A DNA stretch of 64,000 nt from Todiramphus chloris collaris. Lineage: Eukaryota > Chordata > Aves > Coraciiformes > Alcedinidae. Location of the stretch: the NCBI GenBank assembly GCA_025345505.1, contig JANVCC010000011.1:7991636-8055635 (forward strand), in the 5' to 3' direction. Position numbers and translations under genes: made by a program. Under the pieces are notes generated by a model that had not been told where the DNA came from, did not search any database, and saw nothing but the letters and a program-made list of their open reading frames with translations. Below are positions 49,026-62,828 of the stretch, one piece after another; the stretch's first letter is position 1; each line of letters opens with the position of its first letter.

Positions 49026-51809
49026 AGAAATGAAAAAGATGGTGTTGTGTATTTGTCTTCCTTACAAGGAAATACTATGCTAAGCAAGAAGAAAGTCAGC
49101 TGCCAAGAAATAATGACAACTATCACTTGAATATACAACTGTCACAGGGAGCAACAAACTACCATTCCCCTCTGCAAGGAATCCTGGCTTACACGCCTGG
49201 TCTGGAGGACATTCAAAGAGCAATGGAAGAGCATGGAAGAACATGAAAGCAACCTGTAATCTCAGGGTACCATAGGCATTAATTAATGTGGCAGTCATCC
49301 AAACTGCTGGCATCAAAATCTGCTTATCTGGGAGCCACACATTTCAGCATTTCTGCAGACACTACTAGACACAGAGGCACTGCACTGCACAGGGGCAGCA
49401 AGCTACCGAAAAATAAGAAAAAGGCAGAAACGGAGGAATGCTGAAAATTATTACATTGCAATCAGAAGATCTGTTAGTAGTCAGACAGACATGTTATCTG
49501 ACGAAATGTACGTCTGAATACAGCAGGGATTGCATCAAGAATGTAATAAGAACAACTTCAGGAAAACAAGCATGAACAATCTCTAGTGAAAACACACCAC
49601 AAACAAGGTACAATTGTGCTGAAGCCAGAAAGGGATAACAGTTCAAGTAAAAGTATTTGTCTCTGAAAAGGAATTGGTTTTCTACATACCTGTCCAGTCT
49701 CCTACTACTTTAAGGTGGACCCCAAACGTTGCTTTGGTATCTGTAGGGCACTAAAAATATTAAATATATTAAGGACCACTTCTGAGTAACAAGAAAATAA
49801 CAATACACATTCAAAGTACAGTTCTTAAGACAGAACTTAGTGTAAACAGCTCATTCCTGAGCAGCCACACCAGCAGCTATAACCTTTAAAAAGTAAGTCT
49901 AGCATCAGTACAGTTCAGGAAGCCAAGCACGGCTAGTCTCTGCTCAGTCTTAACCCTTTCTTCTGGTAACAGGGGAGTTTGGGATGGGCTTGTCATGGGG
50001 TATGAATGTGAACTGCCACTTCACTAAGCATTACTCAGCAATGACACCAACTGAGGATACAACAGTACAAAAATACTCCTTGTACTACTGACACATTCAA
50101 AATCAGGAACTGCCCCATCACTCCTAAATCAAGGCATTTAATTGACTCCAGGTTCTTGAATGGCAGGACACATCTTTTCAAGCTGCCCATTCTCACACAA
50201 CTCACACTTTCTTATATATGAAAACTGAGATTTTGCTGCACTTCACAAGAGCGTAGTTTGCAAAGGAAAAACAGAAAACTGCATGGCATATCATAAAAAT
50301 CACTTTGCAGCTACATTTCTCTCACTCTGCACCTGTGGCCTCACCTTGGGGTTACTTGTGACTATCAACACAGGAATGATATTATTTACAGTCTTATCCA
50401 CAACATGGTATCTAAAAACCTCCAGTCAAGCTATGTCAAAAGTCTAAGGAGCCCATTCAGTTTTGTTCCTTGTAAACTACAGGGAGATTTCAAATGCACT
50501 ATCCAGACAGCTTTTGCATGCACACCAAATGATTTCACACATGAACAGGACAAGCAACTATTCCTCACGAAAAGATTCTTCACTTTCCTTCTATTAATAA
50601 ACATCACTGGTTTATTTTTGGTAGAACATATTACTACTGAGTTTTGATGCATTTCTTAGAACCTGTTAATGATTGATGCAAGCTCCACCATGAATCCAAC
50701 ACCCAACAGATGATGCACCTTTTTTCTTTTTCTACTGCTACAGACGAATACAGATTCTGAGCAGAGGGCTTAAATTCAAGGAACACATTTATATTATAAA
50801 TAAAAGAAGCCCAGTTAGTGAATCCAAGCACCAAATAATCATCCATTACACTGGTGAGGACACTTCTTGTCTGTGTTCTGGACGATAGGCATTAGCATTC
50901 CCAAGATAATCTGTTGTGGACTGGGAAACCAGTTGCCTCAAGGCTGAGGATGAGTTTCTATCAGTTCCTTACTTAGCAACAGACACAGAGAAAAGGTTAG
51001 TATTCTCTGCATCTTGGCAAACCTAGAACAGGGAATACAATGTCCCAGCTAGCCACTCCATTTTCCTGAAGGGGAAGAGCATTCTTGTTAAGAGCACTGA
51101 TTACTAGGTAGACTCTAATTTCTTTTAAGTTGTCCTATAAAAATTTGGTACACAGACTTAAGACTCAGAATTATTTCAGCAAGTCTTAGCCTTCAAAAAT
51201 TTGCAATGAGAAAGGGATGCAGGTAAACCTCATGCAATGAGGTAAGCATTTGTTGTGGCTATTTGCAATTTCTTTGGAAGAAGAAAAAAAAAGACCAATT
51301 CACCATATAAAAGTAGGTAAGCAGCCTCTCAGCTAGAAAGCTGCATAGTGGCAGTAAAAAGATCTGTTCTCCTGGGGGCTTTTCTAAGAGATATTAGGAG
51401 TTTATTTTTCAATTTTGGCTGTCTCTATTTCATGGGAGGTTCAGTGATTTTCTTAGTTCAACTACACACAGTCCAAGTTCAGCACATGTTCTCCAAAATT
51501 GTCTGTAATTTCCTCCTTCCATTAAAGTTGATGGCAAAATACCCTGTGTCTCCAGCCAGAGCAGGTTCAAAACTGTTATCCTGTACATTACCCTTGTGAC
51601 TAACTTCTTTATGCACTACTTTGAAAAATTATTCAGTAAGAAAGACACTTATTTATCTTCAGACTTCAAGAATCCTATTTTGATAACTATAACTGGGTAT
51701 GAAAGCTCCTCAGAGTTCTGGAGAAATCTTACTGTGCTGCTGAATCTTACCAGAAGAAACACACCAATCATCTAGAGCTACACGGAGTGAATTTTCCCCC
51801 AGTCTAGAG
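49026..51809. other. Apparently unique non-coding stretch
   Basis: No repeat or gene was recognised. Opposing 80- and 73-codon open frames overlap at 50405-50652 and look like chance. Confidence 0.4.
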
Positions 51810-52225
51810 AGAAATACTGTAGGTGGTCCAGCAAATGGCCACCAAGACGATGAGAGGATTGGAGAACCTGACATACAAAAACAGGTCAAAAAGATTCCTT
51901 GTGTACACCACAGAAGAGAAAGCTCAGGGAGATCAGTCTTCCAATACTTAAGAAATAGCTCCCAAGAAGATGAAGGTGCTCTCTTCACCACTGTGCATGC
52001 TGACAAGACAAGAGACCAGGAGCACAAGATGCTTGAGGGGAAATTTCATCTGGTTACAACAAAAATACTCTTCACCATGGAATAGACAGCCAGAGAAACG
52101 GTGCAATCCCCTTGCTAATTCAATTCAGGTTCACAGGCTTCTGGATAACCTAAGTTACAGCCCTTGCACCAGAAGGTTAAACCAGATGATCTCCAGAGAC
52201 CTCTTCTGACCTTAGACTTTCCTAT
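51810..52225 (+). mobile_element. Old CR1, 3' part, plus strand
   Basis: gccaccaagacgatgagagg, agagaaagctcagggagatc and gatgatctccagagacctct fall in CR1 order from the RRATKMI region to the 3' UTR. The tip is degraded (ctttcctatgga in place of the octamers). Many small indels show considerable age. Confidence 0.75.
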
Positions 52226-52337
52226 GGACCTACAATTTTAACTTTGAAAATTGTATTTATGTTTTTACTGTACAGAACACTTTTACTTTACTTTTCTCAT
52301 CTCTGTAAACACAATTATATCTCAAATTGTGGGTTTG

Positions 52338-52348
52338 TTTTTTTTTTT
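52338..52348. repeat. Poly(T)/C tract
   Basis: A run of T continues directly into CCCCC. Confidence 0.8.
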
Positions 52349-52470
52349 CCCCCAGACTGTTAGAGATTATATTCCCAAAAGTTTAATAAAATATACAAAG
52401 ACAGTTTTTTAGAAGTTTAATCATGAAAGTGGGTAAACTTTCCTGTGTTATTAACAGACCACTTCTTCAT

Positions 52471-53500
52471 GAAATCACAAAATCACAGGATAGATTGGAG
52501 ATTGGCTATTTCAATCCTCCTTCTCAAGCAGAGTCTGCAAGAGCAAGTGGCTCAAGACAGCACCCAGTTGTACTTTGAGTGTCTTCAAGGATGAAGACTC
52601 CACAGTCTCTCTGGGTAACCTGTGCCACCCTCACAGAAAAAGTGATGTTTTCTCAGCTTCATATGGAACCTCCTGTACTGTAAGTTTGTGTTGTCCTGTC
52701 ATTGGGTGCCACTGAGTCTGGCTCTGTTTTCTTTTCCTCCATCAGTTCCAGCTCTCTCAGCCTCTTCTCATATAAGAGATGCTCCAGTTCCTCAATTACC
52801 TTCATGGTTCATTGAGCTCCAATATGTTCATGTCTCTGTTGTACTGGGGAGCCTGTAACTGGACACAATGCTCCATATATATCTCAGGAGTGCTGAGCAG
52901 AGAAGGGTCACCTCCCTGGACCTGCTGGCAATGCTCTGCCTAATACAGCCCAGAAGGCTGCTGGCCTTCTCTGCTGAAAGGGCACACTGCTGGCCTATGG
53001 TCAACCTGATGTCCACTAGGACTCCCTGGTTATTCTCTGCTCAGCTGCTTTCCAGTCAGCCAATTCCCATCATGTACTAGTACTTGGGGTTATTCCTCAT
53101 CAGAGGCATGATTTGGCAATTCCCTTCCATAATCTACATGAAGTAACCGTCAAGTCATTTTACCAGCTTCTGAAGGTCCCTCAAATGGCAGCACAACCAC
53201 CTAGTGTATCAACCACTCTTCCCAATTTTGTGTCATTTGCAAACCAGTATTGGCCCCTAAGGCACATCACTACTGACTTGTCTGGATTTTGTGCTACTCA
53301 TGACAATCCTTTCAGCACAGCAGTTCAGCCAGTTTTCCACCTACCTTCATACCCATTCATCTGCTCCACACTTTATCAATTTCTCTATGAGGATCTTTAC
53401 AAGAAACAGTGCCAAAAGTCTTAATTATGATGCTCTTGCCCATTTTTACATATCTACGTCTCTGATAATCTGATTTGTTGGATCTCATCTTTAAAACACT
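52471..53500 (-). mobile_element. Old CR1, about 1.0 kb, RT core to 3' end
   Basis: The 3' tip gaaatcacaaaatcacagga is at the left. Moving right, the minus strand encodes an LEHLLYEKRLRELEL-like block, then IGQQCALSAEKASSLLGCIR and SIASRSREV (52828-53016). Next comes a FANDTKLG-type box at about 53218-53240, where the catalytic FADD reads F-A-N-D. The last part corresponds to the region upstream of motif B. Frames are heavily broken. This copy shares the cacagaatcacagaat-like tip subtype with the 36.6 kb copy. Confidence 0.88.
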
Positions 53501-55848
53501 GCACAGTTATACACTGCCTCAAGATCCTTATTACAGTCAGCTCATACACACATTTAAACTGACATCTATTTATGTTCTATGCAGACAAGTACAAGCTGAA
53601 GCATCCTGAACTGAAAATTAAGAGACTAAGAACATGAGTCTTGGTCAAATAAAAGTTTATCAAAGTGGCCTCAGCAATGCACAATATCCTATCTGCAGCT
53701 GTGAACAACAACAACAATTGTTTTTAAAGTGTGTTTTGGCACACTTGGAGTGTGGCTTCCCAATGCTCCTTTTAATCTGGGAGCCCTAAAAACCAGTCCA
53801 GTAACTATTAACTGTACTGTGGTGAGAGCTATATGCAGCCCCTTACTGTTTCCTTATTGCCTGCTACACTGCCCAAGAGGAAATTGTAATGGTTTGCCAA
53901 TCTTAAATACTTTCTCTTAGTTCCTTTTCCCTAAATAAGCAATGTAAAATAAACAAGTAAATCACTAACTTGAATTGTCTATAATGAGAAGGGACATTAA
54001 TTATTATTAAACAAAAGGTCACAGTGGCAAGTTTTTCAGTAGTTCTTTACACATTTTGAAGCATTAAATGAACCCTGTTTGCCACACTGATTTGATTAAA
54101 ATACTACGGTACATAAATTAACTGTGGCAGGCAGTGTAATTAAAGAAAGCAATGTTAATCTTATTCTAACCTCAAGCTATCTGTACCTTTAAAAAGTGAA
54201 AGATTTTACAGGTAGGAAAATCTACACTAATCAGGTTATCTGCCAGCATTTGACCATCCTCCAAAATCAACTGAAAACCACAGGAATTCTGTTAAATTTA
54301 ATAAAGATGTGCAGATTTACACCCACAGAGAAATGAAACTATGTTCTTAGCATTGGAAAGTTGGTAGATTTCTTCAAAGCTGTTAATCACATGTAAGCAA
54401 GTTTTGAATGTCTATTTTTATTTTATTTTTGTAAGTATTTTCGCATTCAAAGCAGTTAGAACAGTACTTTGTATATAGATAGAGCCTATGGAATACAGAT
54501 TACTCTATATCTTGATAAAAAAAAACTTTCCCTATACTTTTTTTTTCCGTTTTTTTCAAGCTCACTTGAAATATAATTTGAAATTATCACATAGGGAATT
54601 TGCAACAAACCCTGAAGAACTTCATGCTTATTATAAACCAACAAATTAATTACGTTCACCAGTAGCTGTAGCTCTATTTATCTCTATGCTGAGATACAAT
54701 ATAGATTATAATTTTTAATAATCTTAATTTTATTAATGTTTAATGCACTACTAGATTAATGCACACTTGAAATGTATTTTATTCAGCAGCTTTAAATTGC
54801 AAACACAATTCTCATTGTCCTCTATGCCTTGCTTTTATATGAATACAGAGTGAACTAGTTACTGTTAAATCATGGTGGTAATACTTCACACCCACTTTAC
54901 ATTGGTATAAAAATCTACCGTAGGCAGTAAATAATGCAGAAATCTGTGCATATGAGAACACAGCATATAGCAAATGAAAACTCTTATCAGCATCTGTGTT
55001 TCCAGCTTAGAATACTCTGAATATTTAACATATTCAGGGTATTTAACTGGGTATCTACTCCCAGTCAAGAATCCTGCCCAGAACAAGATGGTATTAAATA
55101 CTATTGCAATATTGTAAACCCCTCATTTTAGACCTTGGGGTGCAGGGAGTTGGTGAGAGTCAACAGCAAACTAGCAAGAAAATGGAAAGTTAATTCTTGA
55201 AAGTTACCAGGTTTTCTGTACATCTCTACCATAAGAATTGTGAAGATTCTGTAAAAAGATGTTAGGTTTTGTTCACAGCACTGTCACAGAAGCGCTGATG
55301 CATGCACCAGGGTAACACTGCACAATATCATCAGAGAAAAGGGGATGAAACAGATTCACAAATAATGAACCCCCATGTGGCTCTGCAAATAAAGCTCCTT
55401 ATGAGTTCCTATGGAGATACTTGCCTGAAGCTTATGCACCACAGTAAACACCAACTTCTATGTTTGGTGCTGTAGTAGGTGGCCTGAATAATAAACAAAG
55501 TTAAGAACAAAGTGAAACTTCATCTTTTTCTGGTTTTGGGAACTAAAAAGCTCATTGCGGAGTTTGTTTAAGTAAAGGGAAACTCTTTCAAAGAAGGCTT
55601 TTGGTTTGGGGAAAAAGCCACAATATGATCCTAATATGAATTCACAGATATCCTGGCAAGGACTGTAAACACCGCTGAGCCCCTGATTTGTTTCCATGCC
55701 TCTGCCTGCCTGCCAGGGTGATCTAGCTGCACCACAAACCCAGTTTCATCAGCCTGTCCTTGCTCCAGACTCAGATGAACCCATACACAGATCAAGAAAA
55801 ACACTTTAAAGACTTAGCACATTTAGAAAAGAGGCAGAATTGGGGAGG
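53501..55848. other. Apparently unique, AT-rich non-coding stretch
   Basis: No recognisable repeat or gene. Several TAATTA-like clusters occur at 53990-54830. Confidence 0.4.
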
Positions 55849-55867
55849 AAAAAAAAAAAAAAAAAAA
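55849..55867 (+). repeat. Poly(A) tract, 19 A
   Basis: Pure A homopolymer, followed about 40 bases later by a G-rich patch (ggggggaggggggg-like, about 55908-55921). Confidence 0.92.
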
Positions 55868-57204
55868 GAACTAAAGATGACCAATTTATTTTCCCTGCTA
55901 TGGGCTGGGGGGAGGGGGGGAAGTAGAAGGTTTTCAACTTTGTCTACTGACAAGAAAATGTGAATCTCAGAAGCTCAGGAAGATGTAGCTTGTCTGTTTT
56001 CATACAGAACTGATATAAACATTCCTAAAATGATTCATCCTGACATGAGAAAATGAAGAGGAGTGATGACAAACACAGGCATGCTATATAAAGGTAGCCA
56101 AAAAATAGTAGTTAGATTTCTGTCTGACTCATAGGAGGTGAACTCTGCTACATGGGGCTACCCTTGTTTTAATTGAGTCCTGTAAGAAGCAAATTTCAGA
56201 GGAAAAAAGGTCAATCTGAGGAGTTACTCTTCTAAACACAACTCTGACTCTAAGGCCCAGAGATTCTCTAAAATGGTTCAGTTTATTTTTCTGTTTCATG
56301 TTACTTTAAAGATTGGATTTTTCAAAAAGCTTCCTCCGTTAAGAGACTTGGTCTTAGCATTAACCTAATTTAACTGGCAGACATCAGCAGACATTGTAAC
56401 ATCTCTGAACATGGGGAAATCCTAACCATGGAACATGATTTAAGTATCAAGTGTGTCTGGATGATCAAGGCAAGACCACCATGCCTTGAATACTCGTTGC
56501 TTCAGCCAGAGCCCTCCCATTGCAGAGATGACTCCTTGCAAGCAGCCCAGCTGCAGAAACATATCCCAAACACTTTTCCCTTTCTCTTTCCATTTGCTTG
56601 AAGTTCTTGTTGTACAACCCCATACACCTGCAGTCTAGCTAGTGGAAAAACACACCATAGCACTGTGGGATGCTCAAGATACATCACTGGTCAGAGTGCC
56701 AAGAAGGATCATTCTGGTCATCTGGGGTCTAAATTCTTCTCTAACCTTCTCTAAACCACAAACCCGCACCCATCAATTCCTGTGAGTCTGGAGTTCAGCC
56801 TTTGCTACTTCATTTGCTGCAGTCTCAGTTGATAAATTACTCTGAGAGTTCACAACAATATTTTGTTTTTTCGGTCTCAATCTATGAGCATTTGTTTCTT
56901 GATTTCATTCTGGAACCACAAGAATACAAATCTTTATTGTAATATATGTCTTAGATTGTACGTAGACCAATAGTTGTAAGTGTAAAATACACAAAACATT
57001 GTATAAATATTTACATTGTTGAATAAATATTATGAAATTATTTGTTTTCTATACATCTGTAATAGGCCGACTGCTACTCTGTGGCTGCTATGAATGCACT
57101 ACAAAGATACACTTCTACAGACTAGTCAGAATTTCTTTGCCTCTTCAGCCCAACCAAGGTAAAAAACTTGCTATCCTTTCATCTCAGCAGACACATTACA
57201 CTTC
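55868..57204. other. Apparently unique non-coding stretch
   Basis: No repeat family or gene was recognised. Confidence 0.4.
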
Positions 57205-57278
57205 ACAGAAGCACAGAATCATGGAAAGCACAAGTAGAAAGAAACCTATAAGGATCATCAATTGCAACCTCCTATAAC
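57205..57278 (-). mobile_element. CR1 3' tip fragment
   Basis: acagaagcacagaatcatgg followed by aaggatcatcaattgcaacc matches the last 70 or so bases of a CR1 3' end on the minus strand. Either truncation was extreme or the rest is too decayed to see. Confidence 0.65.
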
Positions 57279-58784
57279 ATCGCAAAAATGTTTCAGTCCT
57301 AGCAATATTCAGTCCCTATAATTTACACATTTCAAGTTGCTAGCTAGTGGAAAAAACAAATCACAACCTTATGGGATGGTCAGGATGCAGGCCTTTTTCT
57401 CCAAAGAAATAAATCAGGGAAACTGAATGGCACAAAAAGCTCCTTCTCTATTATCCCTGAGCAGAAACTATGGGCCATCTACAGACCCAGGATAACTGTC
57501 TCCCAGTGGGATGAGGAAAGAACCATCAAAGAATTTATAGGTTTTCAAGTTGACTCACCAACACCTTGAGGAACACTGTGTCCTTCCAAACTACCAGCAC
57601 ACACAGTATTTTGCCAGGCTAAAGCACAGATCCCAGCCAGTCAGCTGGTCTCAATTTTAAAACATCAAGAGGCAGGGTGCTTCATTTCCATATGTTGTGT
57701 TCATATTCAAAAGGTGTGCTTGGTTTTGCATTTTGATGTTCTCCTGCATTTCCTAGACCTTATTCTAACCAGACCTAGCGGCCAACCTAGGAGCACCACC
57801 TCTGATGGGAGAAAACACACTTCTCTGCTAATATCAGTAGATGCTTGTTACATGTTGTAAATTTACTTTCATAATAACAGAAAAATAACTTGCTCATAAG
57901 ACAAACTGGACACCTTCTGATTAAAGTATCCAGGGAAGGAGTACTCAGGATTTAGTGAACTTGAATGTAACAATCTGTGTTTACAGTTTTCTGTCATTTC
58001 TGAATTTACAGTTCCCAAAACTATTAAGCTCAAAACCTAATCAAACCAAACAAACAAGTCTAAGGAAGTACTAAAGGCATGTGAAATATTAATCTATTCT
58101 ATTTTTGTTTTACTCAAGTTCCTTGTCAAACAGCTGCTAGATTTTTTACTTCTATGAAAAGCAGACAAGCTCTAGGGATTTCTTCTGGATTGCCAACAAG
58201 ATACTTCACAATCTCTACATTTCCTTAAATGCTCTGTAAATCATCTCATAAAGGCAAGTTTCGTAACCATTTGCACAAGATATTTAACAAAACTTATTAG
58301 AATGTCATCATGTTAGATTTTGTTTTTATTTTATTTATCTGACTGTGAACTTAGCTCTTGATGTCCTTACATACTTTTTACTCAGGCAAACTTCCAACAA
58401 CTTTTCAAATTTTTTATGAAGTATTTCAGACTTTGGCCAGTAGGCTTTTCCTGTTATGGATAGCTTATTTCTCAAGTTTACAGTGCAGGACACATGTTCC
58501 TCCATTACCTCCAGTTTTGCTCCTCGTGCAGTACAAAATTTCTTGCTTAAAAGAAGCTTAGAGCTAAAACCTCACAGCTAGACTGTTAATATCTTTACTG
58601 ATTTTAAACGAACTCCGTATTATCCAGGAATAAAGACAACCTTGGCTCTATAAACTATTGTTTTTCTCTTACAAAAATGTGTTACTTGTGACATCATTTA
58701 TATTCATGTATCATCTGCTGAGAGCTTTCTGACAAGGAATCAAGCCCAAAAATGTAAATATGCAGACCAGGACCGTCATATGAA
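57279..58784. other. Apparently unique non-coding stretch
   Basis: No gene or clear repeat. A short patch at 57567-57585 (ccttgaggaacactgtgtcc) recalls the CR1 motif-B region but cannot be extended. Confidence 0.35.
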
Positions 58785-59607
58785 AGTAGAGAGGCTCTAC
58801 AGAGGGCCATGGCTAGTGGTGTGAGGTTCGACAAGGCCAAGTCCTGGGTCCTGAACCTGGGGCCTGACAACGCCATGCAATATTCCAGCCTTAGGGAAGA
58901 GTGGCTGGAAAGCACCTGGCAGAAAAGGACCTGGGGGTGTTTGTCAACAGCCGAATGTGAGCTGGCAGTGTGCCAAGGTGGCCAAGAAGGCCAATCGCAT
59001 CCTGGCTTGTATCAGAAATAGCGTGGCCAGCAGGATTAGAGAAGTGATCATCCGCTGTACTTGGCACTGATGAGGCCGCACCTTGAATCCTGGGTTCAGT
59101 TTTGGGCTCCCCACTACAAGAAAGACACTGAGGGGTTCAAGCGTGTCCAATGAAGGGCAACAAAAATGGTGAAGGCTGTAGAGCGCAAGTCTTCTGAGGT
59201 GCATCTGAAGGAACTGGGATTGTTTATTCTGAAGAAAACACCGCTCAGGGGAGAGCTTATCACTCTGGACAACTGCCTGAAAGAAGGTTGTAGTGAGGTG
59301 GAGGGGGTCAGTCTGTTCTCCCAAGTAACAAGTGATAGCACAAGAGGAAATGGCCTCAAGTTGTACCAGAGGAGGTTTAGTTTGGATATTAGGAAAAATT
59401 TCTTCACCAAAAGGGTTGTCAAGCATTGGAACAAGCTGCCCAGGGAAGAGGTGGAGACACCATCCCTGGAGGGATTTAAAAGCTGTGTGTGTTGATGTAG
59501 TGCTGAGTGACATTGTTTAGTAGTGACCTGACAGTGCTGGATTAAAAGCTGGACTTGATCTTACAGGTCTCTTCTCACCAAAATAATACTATTATTCTAT
59601 AATCTTG
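58785..59607 (+). mobile_element. CR1, 5'-truncated, about 0.8 kb, plus strand
   Basis: It starts in the block encoding [12 protein letters not shown] residues just after the RT catalytic box, and passes through [14 protein letters not shown] and EEWLES, then QRRATK-type sequence. The frame at 59166-59495 gives [31 protein letters not shown] and [20 protein letters not shown]. The 3' tail degrades into ttattctataatcttgtaat. This is the plus-strand counterpart of the actaaac-subtype copies at 7.4, 11.1 and 16.7 kb. Frames are broken by several indels. Confidence 0.94.
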
Positions 59608-62289
59608 TAATCCCATTATGCCTAAATCCAGATACCAGATGGACTTAAAAGAGCTCTGAAAGTAACAAGGAAATCTCAATCTACAAAAAATCAAAATGAA
59701 ACAAAAACCTTAGGGTAGAAAATATATGAGTAAGTAATAGCTCTGAGAAATTTAGGTACAGTAGTATAATTTGTCACATACATCCAGAAACCTCTTTCAG
59801 GTAACTCTTCTACCTATTCTAAGATGATTAATGAATTTAAGAGTTTCTCTGCCTGAGGTTAAATTATTATTATAGAATTTTAATTTGGATACCAATTAGA
59901 CAAAATATTCCTCCTCAATAATATTCATATAAATTCTGTCTTCAGATCTGAGTACCTGCATATGCAAACTTTTCCTCTCTCCTCCTCATAACGCTGCTTT
60001 GACTTAGTAGAAAACACACACATACTGCCTCCCTAATTTGCCTCATGCCATAAATGACATAGCAAGGATTTGACCAACCATGTATATGAGCAGAGAATTC
60101 AAGTCTCTCCAGACTTTTTCTTTTCTTACTCATACAGAACTTCATGTGGAAAGAAAGGATGAAAGATGTCACACTACAAATCCTTCTGATGTGATCTATT
60201 TGAAACTAACCATCCTTGCAAAAAGAACCAGCAAAAGGGCAGAACTTCTTGCAGCTTTTTGTTACCAGACTCCTCCAACTTCTACTTCAATGAGATTTAA
60301 AAGCAGATGTGTTACGCAGCACTGACATAGGGGAGGTAAGAGCACATTATAACACAGAATAAAATGCCTAGTTTCAAATAAAGTTTAAAACTACACATTG
60401 CAGATAGTTGATACCTGCTTACTACTAGAACTAGGATCTAGACAGTCAATGAAGAGCCAAAACTCTTTGGAGGATCTGAAATAACAGCCATTTATGCTAA
60501 TATAAAACAGGTATTTCATAATGTCCTGGAGTCTGAAGGCCGGGATCTTGGCTTTTTGTTGTTTTGGTTTTATTTTTTGCTTTATATGTGCCACTACCAT
60601 GCCATCGCCCTATCTTGTGAAGCTATTTATCAGTGGATATGCAGAGTGTATCTTAAACAGAGGCAGAGAAATCTCAACAAGAATTTATGCAAGTTACCTG
60701 TGTCTAAATATCAACAAGAGTATCTTGGGATGTGTGTGGTATCTTGTAAGTGTGTGTTACTTTAAAAAAAATAAATAAGTGTCTCCAAAGGACAACTTCA
60801 GTGATAAAACAGGTATTAATCTGAATAGACAACAAACATCAAGCTCAGGATATATACCTCTTTGAATGACAAATGAGGTCCCAGACAGCCCTATAGATAC
60901 AAGTGAAGTACAAAGACATTGATCTAATACATTTATGGTTGCACTGGTCACAGGAGCAGAAGAGGTGGTACTCTTTCTACATAGACAGTCAACTTCTTAC
61001 AAAGTAGATTAACATCTTCACATTAAGCTTTAATAATAGGTGGCTTTTTAATTGTTTCCAAAAGGGATTATGGATGCTTAAAGGGGAACTGCAGGACAGA
61101 AGGGAGCATCCTACCAGTGGTGCAGGGTCAGGAGGGATGATGGAGAAAGGAATAAAATCTCAGTCAAGTTAGTCAGTTAAAACTGACCTATACATACCAG
61201 ACAATGCTTTTTCCTGCCTGAATAGCCTGAGCTCAGTGGATTAAGATTTATTGTTTCATCACTTCCAACAAAATGATGTCCTGAATCTCAGAGAAATTAA
61301 AGATGGATTATTTGCCTGAGTGACTTCAATGAAGGAAGTAATTGTGGTTGGGACACTGAAATCACCAGACAGGAACTACAGAGTGCAGAATTCAGTTCCC
61401 AGAAACTCCTAAAGATTCCCTTCTCTCTAGCAGGCACAGCATCCAAGGGGGAATTCACAGGGACTAACTCTAGCACCTTCGCTAATCAAGGCTATAATGT
61501 GATTCAGAAGAGTTAAGTTTGGCTCCTGTCCTGAACATGTCTTGTCCTCATATTACAGAAGTATAGACTAGCCAAAACCACTCCACTTTGTTTTGCACAA
61601 GAGGGCCTGTCTAGAGGAGATGTCTCAGTGTCTACATGTAACACATAAAACTATGACATCTCATTTCTTAGGTGCTAAAGCAATACTTCAGCTACTTTAT
61701 TACAGTGAAATGTCAAAATATCTGAAAAGATAATTTACTATTCATACACAATTGTCATACATGAAAGAGGACAATCCTTCGAGACCAAATATTTTAGCTG
61801 AAAGAAACCCTAAAGCTATTCCAAATAGCAGAAGGATGCTCTTGCCATGAAACAAAACTTAATGAAGCCTTTTCCATCAGCAGTTCAACTTCAGCAAAGA
61901 GGATACTACAAATTGACTCATTCAATCACCACAGCATCTGCTAAGCCGCCCTCCATAGCCACAACCATAAAAGGCAGCAGTAAGGAAGCTTTGATGAAAG
62001 ATCACACAGGGCTATTTCCATGAGGCTTACTGCAAATCACTGAATGCCAAATCAAGAAATTCCAAAAGCATAGCAAAAAAGGCAACTTCTCTTGTATGAC
62101 ACTAATATATATTCTGAATGGGAACCTGCTTCTGAAGTCATTCACTAGCATGGAGCCATAAATGGTCAGTATTATGGTTTCATGCTGCTGCAAATAATCA
62201 GCAGTGTGGTTCCGTGTTCAGAAACTAAACACAAGGAGGAAAATGTAAGATTGAGCTGGAAAGAAAACCAGTGATACTACAAACTGCAA
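59608..62289. other. Apparently unique non-coding stretch
   Basis: No repeat family or gene was recognised in about 2.7 kb. Confidence 0.4.
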
Positions 62290-62750
62290 GCTGTAGTCTC
62301 TTCATCCACAAAGATGAGGGCTGGAGCACCTTTCCTAGGACAGGATCAGAGAGTTGGCGTTGTTCAGCCTGGAGAAGAGACGGCTCCACAAAAACCTTAC
62401 TGCACCCTTCCAGTATCTGAAGAGAGATTACAAGCAAACTGGGGAAGGACTTTCCGCAAGCGGTTGTAGTGATAGGCTGAGGGGCAATGGTTTCAAACTG
62501 GAAGAGGGTAGATATAGATTAGAAATCAGGAAGCAATTCTTCACTGTGAGGATGGTGAGACACTGGAACAGGTTACCCAGGGAAGTTGTGAATGCTCCAT
62601 CAATAGATGTGTTCCAAGACCAGGTTGGATAGGGCTTTGAGTATCCTGGTCTAGCAGGTGGCATCCCTGCCCATGGCAGGGGGGGTTGGAACTCATTTAT
62701 CTTTAAAGTCCCTTCCCACCCAAACCATTCATTGATTCTAAGATTCATAC
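62290..62750 (+). mobile_element. CR1, 5'-truncated, plus strand
   Basis: The plus-strand frame 62354-62632 gives [40 protein letters not shown] and [20 protein letters not shown], the extreme C-terminus of CR1 ORF2, open for 92 codons. The 3' UTR follows, with cccatggcagggggggttgg, then the tip cattgattctaagattcata. A relatively young copy by its motif preservation. Confidence 0.95.
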
Positions 62751-62813
62751 AGGTTAAAATTAAGAGTAACCAGAATTAAGTCAGAGAAAACAAACACTTT
62801 CCAAAATGATGTT

Positions 62814-62828
62814 AAAAAAAAAAAAAAA
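62814..62828 (+). repeat. Poly(A) tract, 15 A
   Basis: Pure A run followed by ccaaacccag, about 65 bases beyond the CR1 end. Confidence 0.92.

Noticed and set aside
57560..57590. Short similarity to the CR1 'gaggaacacca' block
   Set aside because: It cannot be extended in either direction, so it is too short to call.
58944..59513. 189-codon minus-strand open frame
   Set aside because: It is the antisense shadow of the plus-strand CR1 ORF2 C-terminus. The sense strand reads as recognised RT blocks.
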